Positions 22,231 through 33,362 of a DNA stretch of 64,000 bases are shown in pieces (position 1 is the first letter of the stretch; each line of letters begins with the position of its first letter). The notes under the pieces were generated by a model. That model had not been told where the DNA came from, searched no databases, and was given only the letters and a program-made list of their open reading frames with translations. Source of the stretch: Branchiostoma floridae (lineage: Eukaryota; Chordata; Leptocardii; Amphioxiformes; Branchiostomatidae); assembly GCF_000003815.2 (NCBI RefSeq), contig NC_049997.1, forward strand, positions 10,744,847 to 10,808,846. The letters are read 5' to 3'. The position numbers were made by a program, and so were the translations under genes.

Positions 22231-24159
22231 TCAGTTCAGTTCAGTTCACCTTTATTTATACTGATAAGCCCTATCGGCCAACATGTAGGCCGTTCTTCCT
22301 AGGGGACCAGTTAAGGACCAGTTGAGGGGAGGTGTCACGGGAGAAAATAAATAGATAAACAAAATAGACATTAATACAGTTATTTACACTAGATACAATC
22401 ATAATATCAAATTCAAACTCATAATATCGATATCAGCTAGCAGTTCGAAATTAATCCATGTCGGAAGGCTCGCAAAGAGGGAGAATTCCGTACATCTTCT
22501 GGGATGATGTTCCAGACTGCCGGACCCGACACCGCTAACGACCTCCTCACACACTCCCTGCTCACACGGGGCGCAATCAACTTCAGGGTTGAAGATTGTC
22601 TGGTAGCTCTAGCTGCGTTTTCGCGGCATGTCATAAAAAGTTCACCCATGTGGGCTGGTAGCATGTTGTTAAGCGACTTATACACTACTAGGAGCTTATG
22701 CATTTTGTGTATGGATTGTATATCTTTCCACCCAAGGAGATGGTGCACTACAGTAGTTGGAGTTCTGGACTGAACACCCAGAATAAGTTTACCCACTCTG
22801 TTCTGCATCCTCTGCAGTCTTTGGATTTGCACTGTACTGGCTCCATCCCACACTGAGGAACAATAGGTAATGTGAGGTAGAAAAATGGTTTCATACATTG
22901 TTAAGAGTGCTGCCTTTGTCACAAGTGGGCGGACTTGTCGCATCATGCTAAGTGCACGCTTCAGTTTGCTTAACACGGTCTCTACATGCATGTCCCATTT
23001 AAGTTCTTTATCCACAGTAACACCTAGATACTTATATGCTGGGACTACGTTCAACATGTCATTGTTTATGTGAACGAACAGTTTGTGTGTGTTCAAGAGC
23101 CGTTTGTTGGTTCCAATGAGCATTGCTTTGCATTTGTTTGCATTTATTGATAGGCTATTGGCAACAAACCAGTTTGACAGCCTGTCTAGGTCAGATTGTA
23201 AAGCAAGTTGAACACTTGCTAAGTCAGGATGACTAACATAAAGTATAGTGTCATCAGCATATAAAGCAATATGGCATTTACATACACAGTTGGGCATATC
23301 GTTCACATAAATTAGATATAACAGAGGGCCTAGTATAGAGCCCTGGGGGACTCCATAATTAACTGTACAAAAATCTGATGTATGACCATTGACTGAAGTG
23401 CAGTGGGATCGCCCAGACAGATAGGACTGGAACCACTTAGCGGACTGACCAATTATACCATAGGCTGACAATTTTTGCATAAGGATACTATGATCTATGG
23501 TATCGAAGGCCTTGGACAGGTCAATAAAAATTGCACCTGTGATGTTTCCATTGTCAATTGCCTTATACCACTCCTCAGTAACAAGGTGTAGGGCAGTTTC
23601 AGTCGAATGTTTCCGACGGAAACCAGATTGTCTGTCAGACAGCAGGTTATTTTCCGTCAAAAACTGATAAACTTGTATGTGAACTGCACGTTCAAGGATC
23701 TTAGAGACTGCCGGTAGGATACTGACCGGTCTATAATTACCCGCCTCCGTTCTGTCCCCAGCCTTGAAGATTGGCACAATCCGTGCTTTTTTCCAGTCTG
23801 TGGGAAGTTCTGAGGTTAACAAGGACAAATTCATAATGGAAGTTAATGATGGTGCAATGACAGGAGCAGCTGCTCTAAGCAGGCGACAGTTTAGCCCATC
23901 CAGCCCACTGGCTTTGTTGACTTTCATGGTTAGGAGTTCATTCAAGACAAATGATTCAGAGATGGGTTGGAAACTAAACATAACCTTACTGTGTTGCAGA
24001 AACTGCAAAGGGTGAAAGAGAGACGTGCATCTCTGTATCATAGCAGCTAATTTGCCAGCTGCATGGCCAAAAAAGGAGTTAAGTTCTCTGGCTATAGCAG
24101 AGGGTGAAGACTCTACTTTACCATCACTGTTTACCAAGCTGGGTATCTCAGAGGACTTC
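22231..24159 (-). mobile_element. 5'-truncated CR1-like LINE inserted in a satellite array
   Basis: The element is bounded on both sides by the 203-bp satellite: the unit is cut at its cacatt|ggcgcc boundary. Its 3' end (low coordinates) is a short TGAAC-type tandem tail preceded by a 3' UTR of about 200 bp. The 5' end stops abruptly inside the reverse-transcriptase frame, as expected from incomplete reverse transcription. Confidence 0.9.
22437..24158 (-). CDS. LINE reverse transcriptase, 5'-truncated but uninterrupted frame
   Basis: An open frame of about 573 codons runs from the truncation point to a TAG. It has the fingers/palm start (NKASGLDGLNCRLLR, then RPVSILPAVSKILERA), motif A FIDLSKAFDTIDH, motif B GVPQGSILGP, motif C LYADD with both catalytic Asp residues, and a thumb plus C-terminal region ending in the VWNIIPEDVRNS-type tail. 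These place it with the CR1/Rex1/jockey-like non-LTR elements. The AP endonuclease domain is absent because the copy starts inside the ORF, so it cannot move by itself. The lack of any stop or frameshift suggests a young insertion. It is a mobile-element gene and not a host gene. Confidence 0.93.
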   Translation of the reverse strand, partial: KSSEIPSLVNSDGKVESSPSAIARELNSFFGHAAGKLAAMIQRCTSLFHPLQFLQHSKVMFSFQPISESFVLNELLTMKVNKASGLDGLNCRLLRAAAPVIAPSLTSIMNLSLLTSELPTDWKKARIVPIFKAGDRTEAGNYRPVSILPAVSKILERAVHIQVYQFLTENNLLSDRQSGFRRKHSTETALHLVTEEWYKAIDNGNITGAIFIDLSKAFDTIDHSILMQKLSAYGIIGQSAKWFQSYLSGRSHCTSVNGHTSDFCTVNYGVPQGSILGPLLYLIYVNDMPNCVCKCHIALYADDTILYVSHPDLASVQLALQSDLDRLSNWFVANSLSINANKCKAMLIGTNKRLLNTHKLFVHINNDMLNVVPAYKYLGVTVDKELKWDMHVETVLSKLKRALSMMRQVRPLVTKAALLTMYETIFLPHITYCSSVWDGASTVQIQRLQRMQNRVGKLILGVQSRTPTTVVHHLLGWKDIQSIHKMHKLLVVYKSLNNMLPAHMGELFMTCRENAARATRQSSTLKLIAPRVSRECVRRSLAVSGPAVWNIIPEDVRNSPSLRAFRHGLISNC

Positions 24160-24260
24160 TGGCGCCAGTGTTGTATCTTAATGGAGGCAATGTGCTGTTA
24201 CCATGGCAACTTGACAAGATATCTTTACTAGTGATACATAGCCTTTGGGATGTAGAGCAC
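24160..24260. repeat. Satellite copy on the far side of the LINE
   Basis: GGCGCCAGTG is followed by ggaggcaatgtgctgttaccatggcaact and gatatctttacta. This is the continuation of the 21.2-22.2 kb array, more diverged at its end. Confidence 0.85.
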
Positions 24261-25795
24261 AACTATGCACTTTATGTCCTTTATGTTTAAGCTTTTCAGA
24301 GAATTACTTCTATCTAAAACCTATAGAATATTGTCTGGTTTCCACATCAGCTATATACGCCATATCGACAACTAATTCCTATTAGGTACAGTCTATCGAG
24401 TTGTGGGTACAAGGCAACAGATATTGTTCAACGTACGTGTGCAAAACTACATAAACCTATGAGCAAGTCAGCATAATACGTGTGACTACAATTCCAAGAC
24501 CTTCTTTAATCTTGAGGTTACATTTAGACTTGACTTTGACATATGAGGTGTCTGATTTAAAAACATTGACATCGTAACAGCCCTACATGGGCGCCAACAG
24601 TAACGGACGTCTGGTTTCTAGCGTTACCTACAGAGTGTTGGTGGAATAGCTTACCACGTACGGTGTTGGCTGGGTCGCCTCTACATCTAATCCTACCTGG
24701 TATTGGACAAAAGCACTCGCTTTTAACCTGTCAACGCATTTCCTTCCCAAGACTTGGCGGGGATAAGAAAAACCTTTCCTGCTGTCCTCAAGGTTCTATC
24801 GAACGCATTTCTATCGAACGCTCCTTTGATGAATGGGCGCTGCATGCAGCCCAGATGTTGGCAGTAGATAGTCCGTGAACTTTAACCACGGAAGGCCGGA
24901 CCTTGCCCAGCCGGTAAGGACACCGCTTCAGAGGCGTGCAGGTTCAGTGGAGGCCAGATCGACTCCCTGATACATAAAGCCTCCTAGATGAACTTTCCGT
25001 CCGGTAGAGACGAAGTGGTTATAGATAGGGATCTGTCTGGACCTTGGTAAGGTCGGTAATACCCAACGTTAACCAACTTCCCATCAAGACCGAGGGCCGC
25101 TTGCGAAATTGCCTGAAAGTGAGGTGCGAACAGAGAGATCCCTCTGCATGAAGCTTTGGTCATTAAAACTATAGAAACTATAGGAGACAGAAGACTAGAA
25201 AGGCCATAGTTTTGAAGGAAATGCAGGATGTTTTTGAAGGGGAGAAAAAAGGAAAATCGTAAGAAAAGAAACTAAAAGTAAGCCGTGGCCCTTTGCCAAT
25301 CTATTCACACACAATAGTAAAAAATGTCCGTATGTTACGAAGCGTCCCTTCCAACCCGTGTGCAAAATTAATAAAAAGCGTACAATCACCAAGCGAACCA
25401 CAAGCAGAGTGGGGGGGGGGGGCAAATATTCTATAAACCACACGTTTCACAGGGCTGGTGGTGACGTCATCGCCCAGTTTTGAGTTTTGATTGGCTAAAT
25501 TCGGAAGAAAAATAATCCGGCTACAAAAAACAAAAAGTTTACCTTCGGAAATTTAATCATCACCTGATCTCGCTCCAGGGCATTTTTAATGCTGTCATCA
25601 GGGTTGGAGAGGTTTTCTAAAATTCATTTATCCTATCAGGCAAGTACATAAAAAAATTTCTTGCCCAAACCAACTTGCCCGAAATTCAAACTACATTGTG
25701 CTTCTACGTATTTATTTTCATTTCCATCGACGGAATTCTTGTTATTGGCTCTAGCTATTTTTCTGCGTTGACCAGTGCTTGATGCCATGACTGAA
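24261..25795. other. No gene seen
   Basis: A patch at 24,880-25,110 is GC-richer but carries no frame with a recognisable motif. A G10 run sits at 25,411. The 82-codon minus frame at 25,195 lacks any domain. Confidence 0.4.
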
Positions 25796-25799
25796 AAGT

Positions 25800-26065
25800 A
25801 GCAAGTATGTCAGGTCGAGCAAGTGAGGTAGCACATGCACTTCACCTCACCTCACCTCACCGGTCCCATAGCCTCATGGGCCGTAGGGGCAGCAATGCCT
25901 TCAACATAAGTCTTGCCCGATTGGTATTTTCGCTTTCCCAAAGCGATAGGGTTAGTGGACTTGTCCAACCCTGTGCTGTGCAGTATTCATCCTTTGCTTT
26001 TACAGGCAAAATTGGCAAATACCCAGTGCGAAACATTGTAGTCAGAAAACCCCCAGGTCTTAGCG
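25800..26065 (-). mobile_element. Probable retroelement 3' end with GAGGT tail
   Basis: Read on the minus strand, cggcccatgaggctatgggacc is followed by a tandem gaggt tail, the arrangement of a non-LTR 3' terminus. No reverse-transcriptase motif remains. The 94-codon frame at 25,807 runs through it. Confidence 0.45.
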
Positions 26066-26369
26066 ACAAGGCTTTTCAGAAGCGTAATTGACAATTTACA
26101 AGCACATAGATGTCCCTATTGGAAGGAGAAGCCAATAGTTCAGTCCTGGAGGATTTACATAAGTTGATATATATAGATCTCGTGTTTTTACTGGTCATAA
26201 ACTACGTACGTTTGACTTTGAAACTACGAAAGTCTTGCTTATCTATGAATCGATGGAATAGGGTGATTTCATCGTTTGTACCGAAGAGCAAGAGCTTCAT
26301 AACCTGACAGATTTTCTTGATCAGCTCAGAATGGGAAGGACTCCTACAGTGTTTTCGATAGTTGTGGTG

Positions 26370-26457
26370 TTGTTGTTGTTTTTAACGTGCTCAAGGTGTG
26401 GCTCTCCTTAAATTCGACATCGGCGTCCTTATTCCAAGCTAGGTACTCACTTACACC
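26370..26457 (-). mobile_element. SINE fragment, minus strand
   Basis: The reverse complement reads gagtacctagctt, gagagccacaccttgagcacgtta, matching the 3' body of the SINE at 3,103-3,435. A tgttg microsatellite follows. Confidence 0.7.
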
Positions 26458-26838
26458 GGGAAATCTTTATTGACGCGACAAAAGTACAGCGACTTTCGTA
26501 AGGTCTACATGTATAACAACTACTTACAGTGCAACTAAACAGACATATATGGATATATATAGGTATGAATAAGTCAACATATCGGATCTAGCAAGTCATT
26601 TACATTATTGATTCTACGGTATAAGAATTCGTGGATATATTTGCCTACTTGTACACAGTGAGGATTATCGCCTCCCAGAATGTAGTCGAGTTTATCCATC
26701 GAACAGAGAGTAGCAAATTCTTTAGAACAAGCGGAAAGTAATGTGAACAGCTCTGTGCGTTTGTCATTATATATCGTGAACAATCCACAACAAAGTGACG
26801 TTACACCTGAGTATTACAATCGACGATATTCTTGTTAA

Positions 26839-27150
26839 GTGCCTTTCAAAATGACTCAACGTCGAAGCATATCAGAAGACAACAGTTTGGAGCCAAACGT
26901 CCTACTGTTACGCCAATTGCAAGCGACGCCAATTGTTGAAAACCTCAATGATGTATCACTTTCAGCAACGCAAAAGATTACCTTGAATGTGCATCTGCAC
27001 ACACCCCTACAATCAGCCGAATACTACAGGGCAATTTGTCGGAAGTTTCCAGCTGCGTTCAGCATCATTGGACTTCCAAGGTCACTCGGAACAGTGCAGT
27101 ACTTAAGAAGTAATCCCATCTCTCTTAAGAGACGAGGTGATGGGAGATAG
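26839..27150 (+). CDS. Unassigned 103-codon open frame
   Basis: An ATG-started frame with MTQRRSISEDNSLEPNV near its start and RSNPISLKRRGDGR before TAG. It lies between a SINE fragment and a tandem array. I recognise no domain, signal peptide or membrane segment. The sequence around it is not obviously repeated, so it could be a single-exon fragment or chance; the codon use is not strikingly biased. Confidence 0.15.
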   Translation: MPFKMTQRRSISEDNSLEPNVLLLRQLQATPIVENLNDVSLSATQKITLNVHLHTPLQSAEYYRAICRKFPAAFSIIGLPRSLGTVQYLRSNPISLKRRGDGR

Positions 27151-27211
27151 AGATCGAGCTGTCTACAGTCCCGCTCATCGACATCGGAAGTCTATCCACT
27201 CGACCTTATTA

Positions 27212-28140
27212 AAGAGATGCTATCAGAAGGAAAGGATCAGTAGTTGACCACCGCGTGTGGGCTGACCTAGGCGAGATAATTGAAAAAATACCGTCTATAA
27301 TTACTTGATGGTGATTGTTTGTTACCATCGTGAAAAGAGAAGATGTTGCTTTTTTATGTGTCTTTGTTTGTTTGTGTTAGTGTGGTGTGTTGGTTGACCG
27401 ATGTGAAAAAATACCGTCCTACGTTGATGGTGATTGTTTGTCACCTTCGTGAAAGAGAAGTTGTTCCTTTTTTTTATATGTGTTTTCCGTTTGTTTGTTT
27501 GTTTGTTTGTTTGTTTGTATGAGTATGTTGTGTGTCCATATCTATTTGAATACCGTAGAGTTGCAGGACGTGAGATGGGGGACAGTGTAGCAGTAGACTG
27601 GCAGGATTGGAAGGTTGGCTTGGCTTGTAATTGGGTCCAAATGTGTCTTGCAGACTGACAGGAAAATGCATAAACAGAACAGCTTGTTATCAGAAGGGAA
27701 GGATCAGTAGTTGACCACCACGTGCGGTCTGACCTAGGCGAGATAATTGAAAAGAATACTGTCTATAATTACTTGATGGTGATTGTTTGTCACCATAGTG
27801 AAAGAGAAGATGTTGCTTTTTTATATGTGTCTTTGTTTGTTTGTGTTAGTGTGGTGTGTTGGTTGACCGATGTGAAAAAAATACCGTCTTACTTTGATGG
27901 TGATTGTTTGTCACTTTCATGAAAGAGATGTTGTTGCTTTTTTGATATGTGTTTTCCGTTTGTTTGTTTGTTTGTTTGTGTTAGTGTTTTGTGTGTTCAC
28001 ATCTATTTGAATATTGTAGAGAAACAGGATGTGAGATGGGAGAAGGTGTAGTGGTAGACTGGCAGGATTGGAAGGTTAGCTTAGCTTATAATTGGGGGAA
28101 AAGTTGTCTTATAGATTGACAGGAAAATGCATACACAGAA
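27212..28140. repeat. Two-copy tandem duplication, about 468 bp
   Basis: cagtagttgaccacc (27,238 and 27,706), gcgagataattgaaaa, gatggtgattgtttgt (twice per copy) and gactggcaggattggaaggtt repeat in order. Each copy has an internal half-repeat and a gttt microsatellite. Confidence 0.9.
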
Positions 28141-28850
28141 CAGCTTGGGCAGAACTAGCAAGATAATTCCAATATTGAATGAAACCAGAAGTCCAGAAAA
28201 CTTAAAATTTCTGTTTTGTTATTACTTTACACTGGTGGGGCTTGTCTGGTTTGCCTGCAAGTCTTCTGGTGCCCTTTAGTGAACTGTAATGTAATGACAA
28301 ACGTTTTTAAAAAGGGATTGCATAAATAAACCGTATATTGTGTTCCATGATGAAATACGCGCTCCAAAGGAAAATACTCTCCCTTTATCTAGATTACAGA
28401 TGACGAATGAAAAGCGAGCCGTTGATCTAGTATCGCGTTGGCTTCTCCTTAGCAGACTTGTCGTAAATGGAAAAAAGCTAGTTTTTGAGTCAACCAGACA
28501 GGTCAAAGCTATATAAATCTTACCCAGAAGGGTTATGTAAGATTTTGTCGTGCCAGGCGTCTTAGCTGTGCTGACATGCCTACTCATTTTCCAAGAAGTA
28601 CAGCGAGTTGTAGATCCCTTCCTGGCACTTTGGGCTTGACCGCCGTAACATGTAATTTATAATAACATAACTGTGAACGTGCTAATTTTCAACACACATG
28701 TATCATTCTGACTAAGGGATGCGTTATTTTAATTAGATATATTCATCTTTTACTTATCTCATCCATATGGGAGCGAAATTACAAGTATCTGGGCAAAACA
28801 CTGGTGTGTCATGGCTAGCAACAACGGGGTATCATGGTTGAACCTTGCTT
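28141..28850. other. No gene seen
   Basis: The 103-codon minus frame at 28,276 has no recognisable domain. No repeat partner was noticed. Confidence 0.35.
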
Positions 28851-28854
28851 AGGC

Positions 28855-29020
28855 ACTTTCATTTATTTACTTATTTCTGTTTTCTTTATACAAGGTTGAA
28901 CACATTTAGTGCTTAGCTCATTGCTTTCCAGGCGTGTCCTATACAGAAAAACATACACAGAATAGCATAAACAAAGAAATAAGAGAAACTAAAACTAAAC
29001 CATCAATAAACGAAAATAAC
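28855..29020 (-). mobile_element. LINE 3' end fragment
   Basis: atttatttacttatttctg and gttgaacacatttagtgc followed by ccaggcgtgtcctatac resemble a reversed LINE 3' UTR. Weak assignment. Confidence 0.4.
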
Positions 29021-29028
29021 AATATACT

Positions 29029-29214
29029 GTAAATGTATTTAAGTTCCTTGGGATTTTATTTCGCGGTAGCGGGAAAAAGGTCGACTTTTTCCAGTGGTTT
29101 TATGTTCAAGGTAGCACCATACACTGTAGTCTCTTACTGCCATGGAAAAATGTTCGTAGTCGTTTTAAGTTCGCGAACCGTGAACATTAAACCGTGAATG
29201 TTTCTGCATTTACA
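29029..29214. mobile_element. TA-flanked MITE of the CTGTAAATGC family
   Basis: Begins CTGTAAATG and ends GCATTTACAG, with TA on both sides. The inside holds inverted ttcgcggt / accgcgaa-like words. Sister copies lie at 33,178 and 36,690. Confidence 0.75.
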
Positions 29215-29528
29215 GTATATGCAACCTTCAATCAATCTGCCAATCAAATGCTTTATGTGGAAGGCAGGGCCAGGAGGTCAGGGATCAGTAGTTTATTGAG
29301 TGACAGACCAGGAGTGGCCACTTTAACTATAGCGGGCAACTCGTTCCATGCAGATGCATCTCTGTGCTTTAAGAGCGTTGAAGGTCACTGAAAAACATAC
29401 AAAGCACTTGAAAGCTCTTCACGTTGCACTCTAGAGACCTTAGCTTAACGGCCAAAGAAACAGGATATCGATTTGCCTATACCTTGTTGTCACCGGATCC
29501 GAAGCCTAATGAAAGAACTGTTACGTAA

Positions 29529-29772
29529 GGCCCCCTTTCCACTAGACGGCGATCGCGCTGCGCTCTCACTGTGACCTAAATAGGATCTGTGAAACCTTCG
29601 CTTTCACACTGGGTATATCATAAAAAAACGTAAAAGTGTGACTGAGAAGACAATAAAACACACAAAGTGTAAAAAGATTAGTTTCTTTTCTATAGAATTT
29701 GTTGAGCGATATGTTAAATTTTAGGTCGCTGAGAGAACGCGGCGAGAGCGCCGTCCTAGTGGAAAGGGGGTA
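29529..29772. mobile_element. Harbinger-like MITE with TAA target duplication
   Basis: Inverted ends gccccctttccactagacgg and ccgtcctagtggaaaggggg, TAA at 29526-29528 and 29773-29775. The centre (acgtaaaagtgtgac) is related to the 1,185 element. Confidence 0.82.
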
Positions 29773-29994
29773 TAACCATAAAGCTGTACTTGCCAGTCGG
29801 TGGCCAGTGGTCTTCTTTACGTTCAGTAGCAAAACTTCAAAACGCTATGACCAAATGTTCTTTTTTTGCAGTGACTTTGACTGGCTGCATGTACCTCCAT
29901 TTCAGCCGTAGAAGTTGTGCAGTCCAGAAATCGTTATACACGTGTATAAGATTATAATCTCGACAAAGGCAATAAGGTTTCAGATAATGTAATA

Positions 29995-30130
29995 AATAAT
30001 GTAATGAATGATTTATTGCAAATTCATGCCCATAGGGCTAATAGCAAGTGAATAAAATCAAATAATAACGTTCTATCATGAAGTGGTTGTATGTGGGCTA
30101 AATAATTATAACATACACAAAAATTTAGTA
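29995..30130 (-). mobile_element. LINE 3' end
   Basis: atttattgcaaattcatgcccatagggctaat is the complement of the tail seen at 4,930 and matches 5,390. Confidence 0.6.
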
Positions 30131-30236
30131 AATGTACAACAAAATGATTTTTAAAAATGGTAAGTTCCTATTGCCGGGTTTGACTTACAATTTGACAGCA
30201 GTTGAAAATAAAACGCCCCATATATTCTATAAAGTC

Positions 30237-30480
30237 CTTCAATAATGGATTGTGTTTCAATGAGTACTAAACTCTATCTTCCGTACTAGGATGTTACTGG
30301 CAAGCTACCTCTCGTACTTCAGATAATGGGTTGTATTCAATGCGTACTAAACTCTATCTTCCGTACTAGGATGTTACTGGCAAGCTACCTCTCGTACTTC
30401 AGATAATGGGTTGTATGTCAATGCGTACTAAACTCTTTCTTCCGTACTAGGATGTTACTGACAACTCTCGTATTTCGATG
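30237..30480. repeat. 80-bp tandem repeat, three copies
   Basis: actaggatgttactggcaag recurs at 80-81 bp steps (30,285, 30,365, 30,446). A diverged fourth copy lies at 32,040-32,115. Confidence 0.93.
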
Positions 30481-30709
30481 TTAAGAATTCTTTTCGCGAG
30501 TTATAACTCCCTCACGAGAGATGCGCACTTGACAGATAAGAACGTGATGTTAGCTAGACTGACGAATTTCCGTAACGCATTGGTCCCTGTGGCAATCTCT
30601 TCGCCATGAACTCATCCCCACTCTCAAATGGGAAACCTGACGTGGGGTTTGGTGGTGACGCAGGCGGGGGACCGGCACCTGACACCCGACGGAAATAAGG
30701 CGAAGTTAC

Positions 30710-31895
30710 GCTATTTCTTCATCAGGCCATGTTGACTTGATTATTTGTATGACATCTTACGTGAACCCCAAAACTGATGCGAGCGTGCGAATAAAAGAAC
30801 GTTTGACAAAGAGTTGTATTCTTTATTATAAAATCTAAGTGGTCAGGAAGGCTGAACACAAAGAATACGCTATATGTTCATCAGGCCACGTTAATTTGAT
30901 TATATGTATGACATCCAATGTGAACTTAAAAGCTGATGCGAGCGTGCGAATAAAAAAAAAGTTTAACCAAAAAAATTGCATTCTTTATTATGAAATCAAA
31001 GTGGTCTAAGGTTAAAAAATGACTGAATACAAAGAATACGCTATTTCCTCGGCCACGTTGATTTGATTATATGTATGACATCCAATGTGAACCCCAAAAC
31101 TGATGCGAGCGTGCGAATAAAAGAATGTTTGACAAAGAGTTGTATTCTTTATCATAAAATCTAAGTGGTCTAAGGTTAAAAAATGACTGAACACAAAGAA
31201 TACGCTATTTCTTCATCAGGCCACGTTAATTTGATTATATGTATGACATCCAATGTGAGCCCAAAAGCTGCTGCGAGCGTGCGGATAAAAGAAAGTTTTA
31301 CGAAGAGTTGTATTCTTTATTATGAAATCTAAGTGGTCAGTAAGGTTAAAAAAATGACTGAACACAACAAATACGCTATACCTTTATTAGGCAATGTTGA
31401 TTTAATTGTATGTATGACATCCAATGTGGACCCAAAAGCTGCTGCGAGCGTGCGAATAAAAGAAAGTTTGACAAAGAGTTGTATTCTTTATTATGAAATT
31501 TAAGTGGTCAGGAAGGTTTTAAAATGACTAAACACAAAGAATATGCTATTTCTTTATTAGGCCATGTTGATTTGATTATATGTATGACATCTTACGGGAA
31601 CCCCAAAGCTGCTGCGAGCGTGCGAATAAAAGAAAGTTTGACAAAGAGTTGTATTCTTTATCATAAAATCTAAGTGGTCAGGAAGGTTAAACAAATGACT
31701 GAACACAAAGAATACGCTATTTCTTTATTAGGCCACGTTGATTTGATTATATGGATGACATCATGTGGGAACCCCAAAACTGATGTGAGCGTGCGAATAA
31801 AAAAAAGTTTAAGCAAAATCAAAGTTGCCTTTATTATGAAATCTAATTGGTCAGGAAGGCTGAACAAATAAAATACAAAGAATAAAGTCCTGTCT
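30710..31895. repeat. Tandem array, unit about 168 bp, seven copies
   Basis: gcgagcgtgcgaataaa or close variants recur near 30,780, 30,940, 31,106, 31,275, 31,447, 31,617 and 31,787, each with ttgatttgattatatgtatgac and gttgtattctttatt. One dispersed copy is at 2,165. Frames inside are repeat-derived. Confidence 0.93.
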
Positions 31896-32585
31896 GCCTA
31901 GGCACGGGACTGGCCGCTTGCTCCGCTCCGTTAGTAGTCTACCGAACAATTGATAGATTCTTAATTTTTGTTCTTTCACAGATAGGTTGTATAGTTGTGC
32001 AGTCCAGAAAGCGTTAAAAGATTGTAATCTCAGCACAGGAAATATGGTTTCAGATAATGGGTTGTATTTCAATGCGCACTAAGGCCTAAGCTCTTTTCTT
32101 CCGTAAACTAGATGTCACTGACAAGCTGACGGAAATACGGAGAGGATACGCTATTTCTTTATTAGACAATGTTGATTTGATTATATGGATGACATCCTCG
32201 CGTGCCTCAATTTTCGACCCTTTCAAAAAAGTTTTCACATTTCTTCATTACCAACTTAAACATCAAAGACGCTAACCATGAATTACGAAATGTCAAATGA
32301 CATTACGTGGGCAATCTAAGCAGCCCACATCAGGTAATACACCACGCATAGAGCATGATATCTGACACTTGACGGAAATGTGGCGAGGCTATAAACGCTA
32401 TTTCTTCATTCCCGACCCTAAACCATCAAAGATGTTATCCATGTATAAAGAAATGTCAAATGACATTACTCCGGAAATCTGAGCAGCCCACATAGAGGAA
32501 TACACCATGCATAGAGCTTAAGCTCTGAAGTCAAGCGAGAAATTTTTTTCTCCAACGCATGCTGGGGCGTATACTTACTCTTTAA
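31896..32585. other. Repeat debris, no gene
   Basis: Contains the fourth 80-bp unit, partial 168-bp units (gctatttctttattag at 32,150) and a repeated tgtcaaatgacatta block at 32,288 and 32,455. Confidence 0.6.
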
Positions 32586-32893
32586 AGGTGGGGTCACACC
32601 TGTGTATATATCTAAGTCCGTATGAGGCGCGCATGGGAGCATTTGCCTCCACCAGGCCCCACGGGTCGTTGTAAAAATGATAGAAATTGGACAAACGTAA
32701 ACAGGTAGCATGTCAGACGCGTTAGCTGGGTATACTTCTCGGCCAGCTAACTCATCTGGCATGTTTTGGTATCTATATTTGTCCAATTTAAACTATTTTT
32801 CACGCGACCTGTGGAGCCTGCAACTGGTAGAGACTAAGAGCATCATACGCACCTCAAACGAACTTGAATATATACGCAGGTGTGACCCCACCT
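32586..32893. mobile_element. Harbinger-like MITE with AGGTGGGGTCACACCTG ends
   Basis: 308 bp, inverted ends AGGTGGGGTCACACCTG and its complement, TAA on both sides (32583-32585, 32894-32896). A truncated left end of the same family is at 35,649. Confidence 0.85.
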
Positions 32894-33177
32894 TAACTTC
32901 CCTGCTTCAAACACAACGCGGTGTAGAATCCTCAAACGCCCACACAGAGATTTTATCATTTCAATATCCCCCCAGAGCACGCTTACGCTTTTGTGGGAAT
33001 CATGCATTTGTTTTCGGATACATCAAAGGCTACAGATCACTCTTTGTACAAGATTTACGCATCAGGGAGTTTTTTTAGGTCTATTGTACTCAAAAGAAGC
33101 TTCCGCCGCCGGCAGTAACATGAAGTGTCGTAGGTCTTTGAATTCGAGATAAAATCCGCGGAAAGTGAAACAATACT

Positions 33178-33362
33178 TTAAATGCAGAAATGTTCGCGGT
33201 AGTTTTATGTTCGCGGTTTTTGCGGTGACCACTTCACCGCGAACTTAAAACCACCGCGAACATTTTTCCATCATAGTATGAGACTGCAGTCTATGGTGCT
33301 ACCGCGAATTCAAAACCACCGCGAACACTCCAATTTCCCGTTAAAGTACCCGCATTTACAGT
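33178..33362. mobile_element. MITE of the CTGTAAATGC family
   Basis: Starts tttaaatgcagaaatgttcgcgg, ends gcatttacag, and holds several ttcgcggt and accgcgaa words in opposed orientation. Confidence 0.75.

Noticed and set aside
30604-30697. Small ATG frame beginning MNSSPLSNGKPD that could suggest a receptor N-terminus
   Set aside because: Its 3' part belongs to a local repeat (acggaaat..gctatttct), it stops after 30 codons, and no donor site in phase was found.
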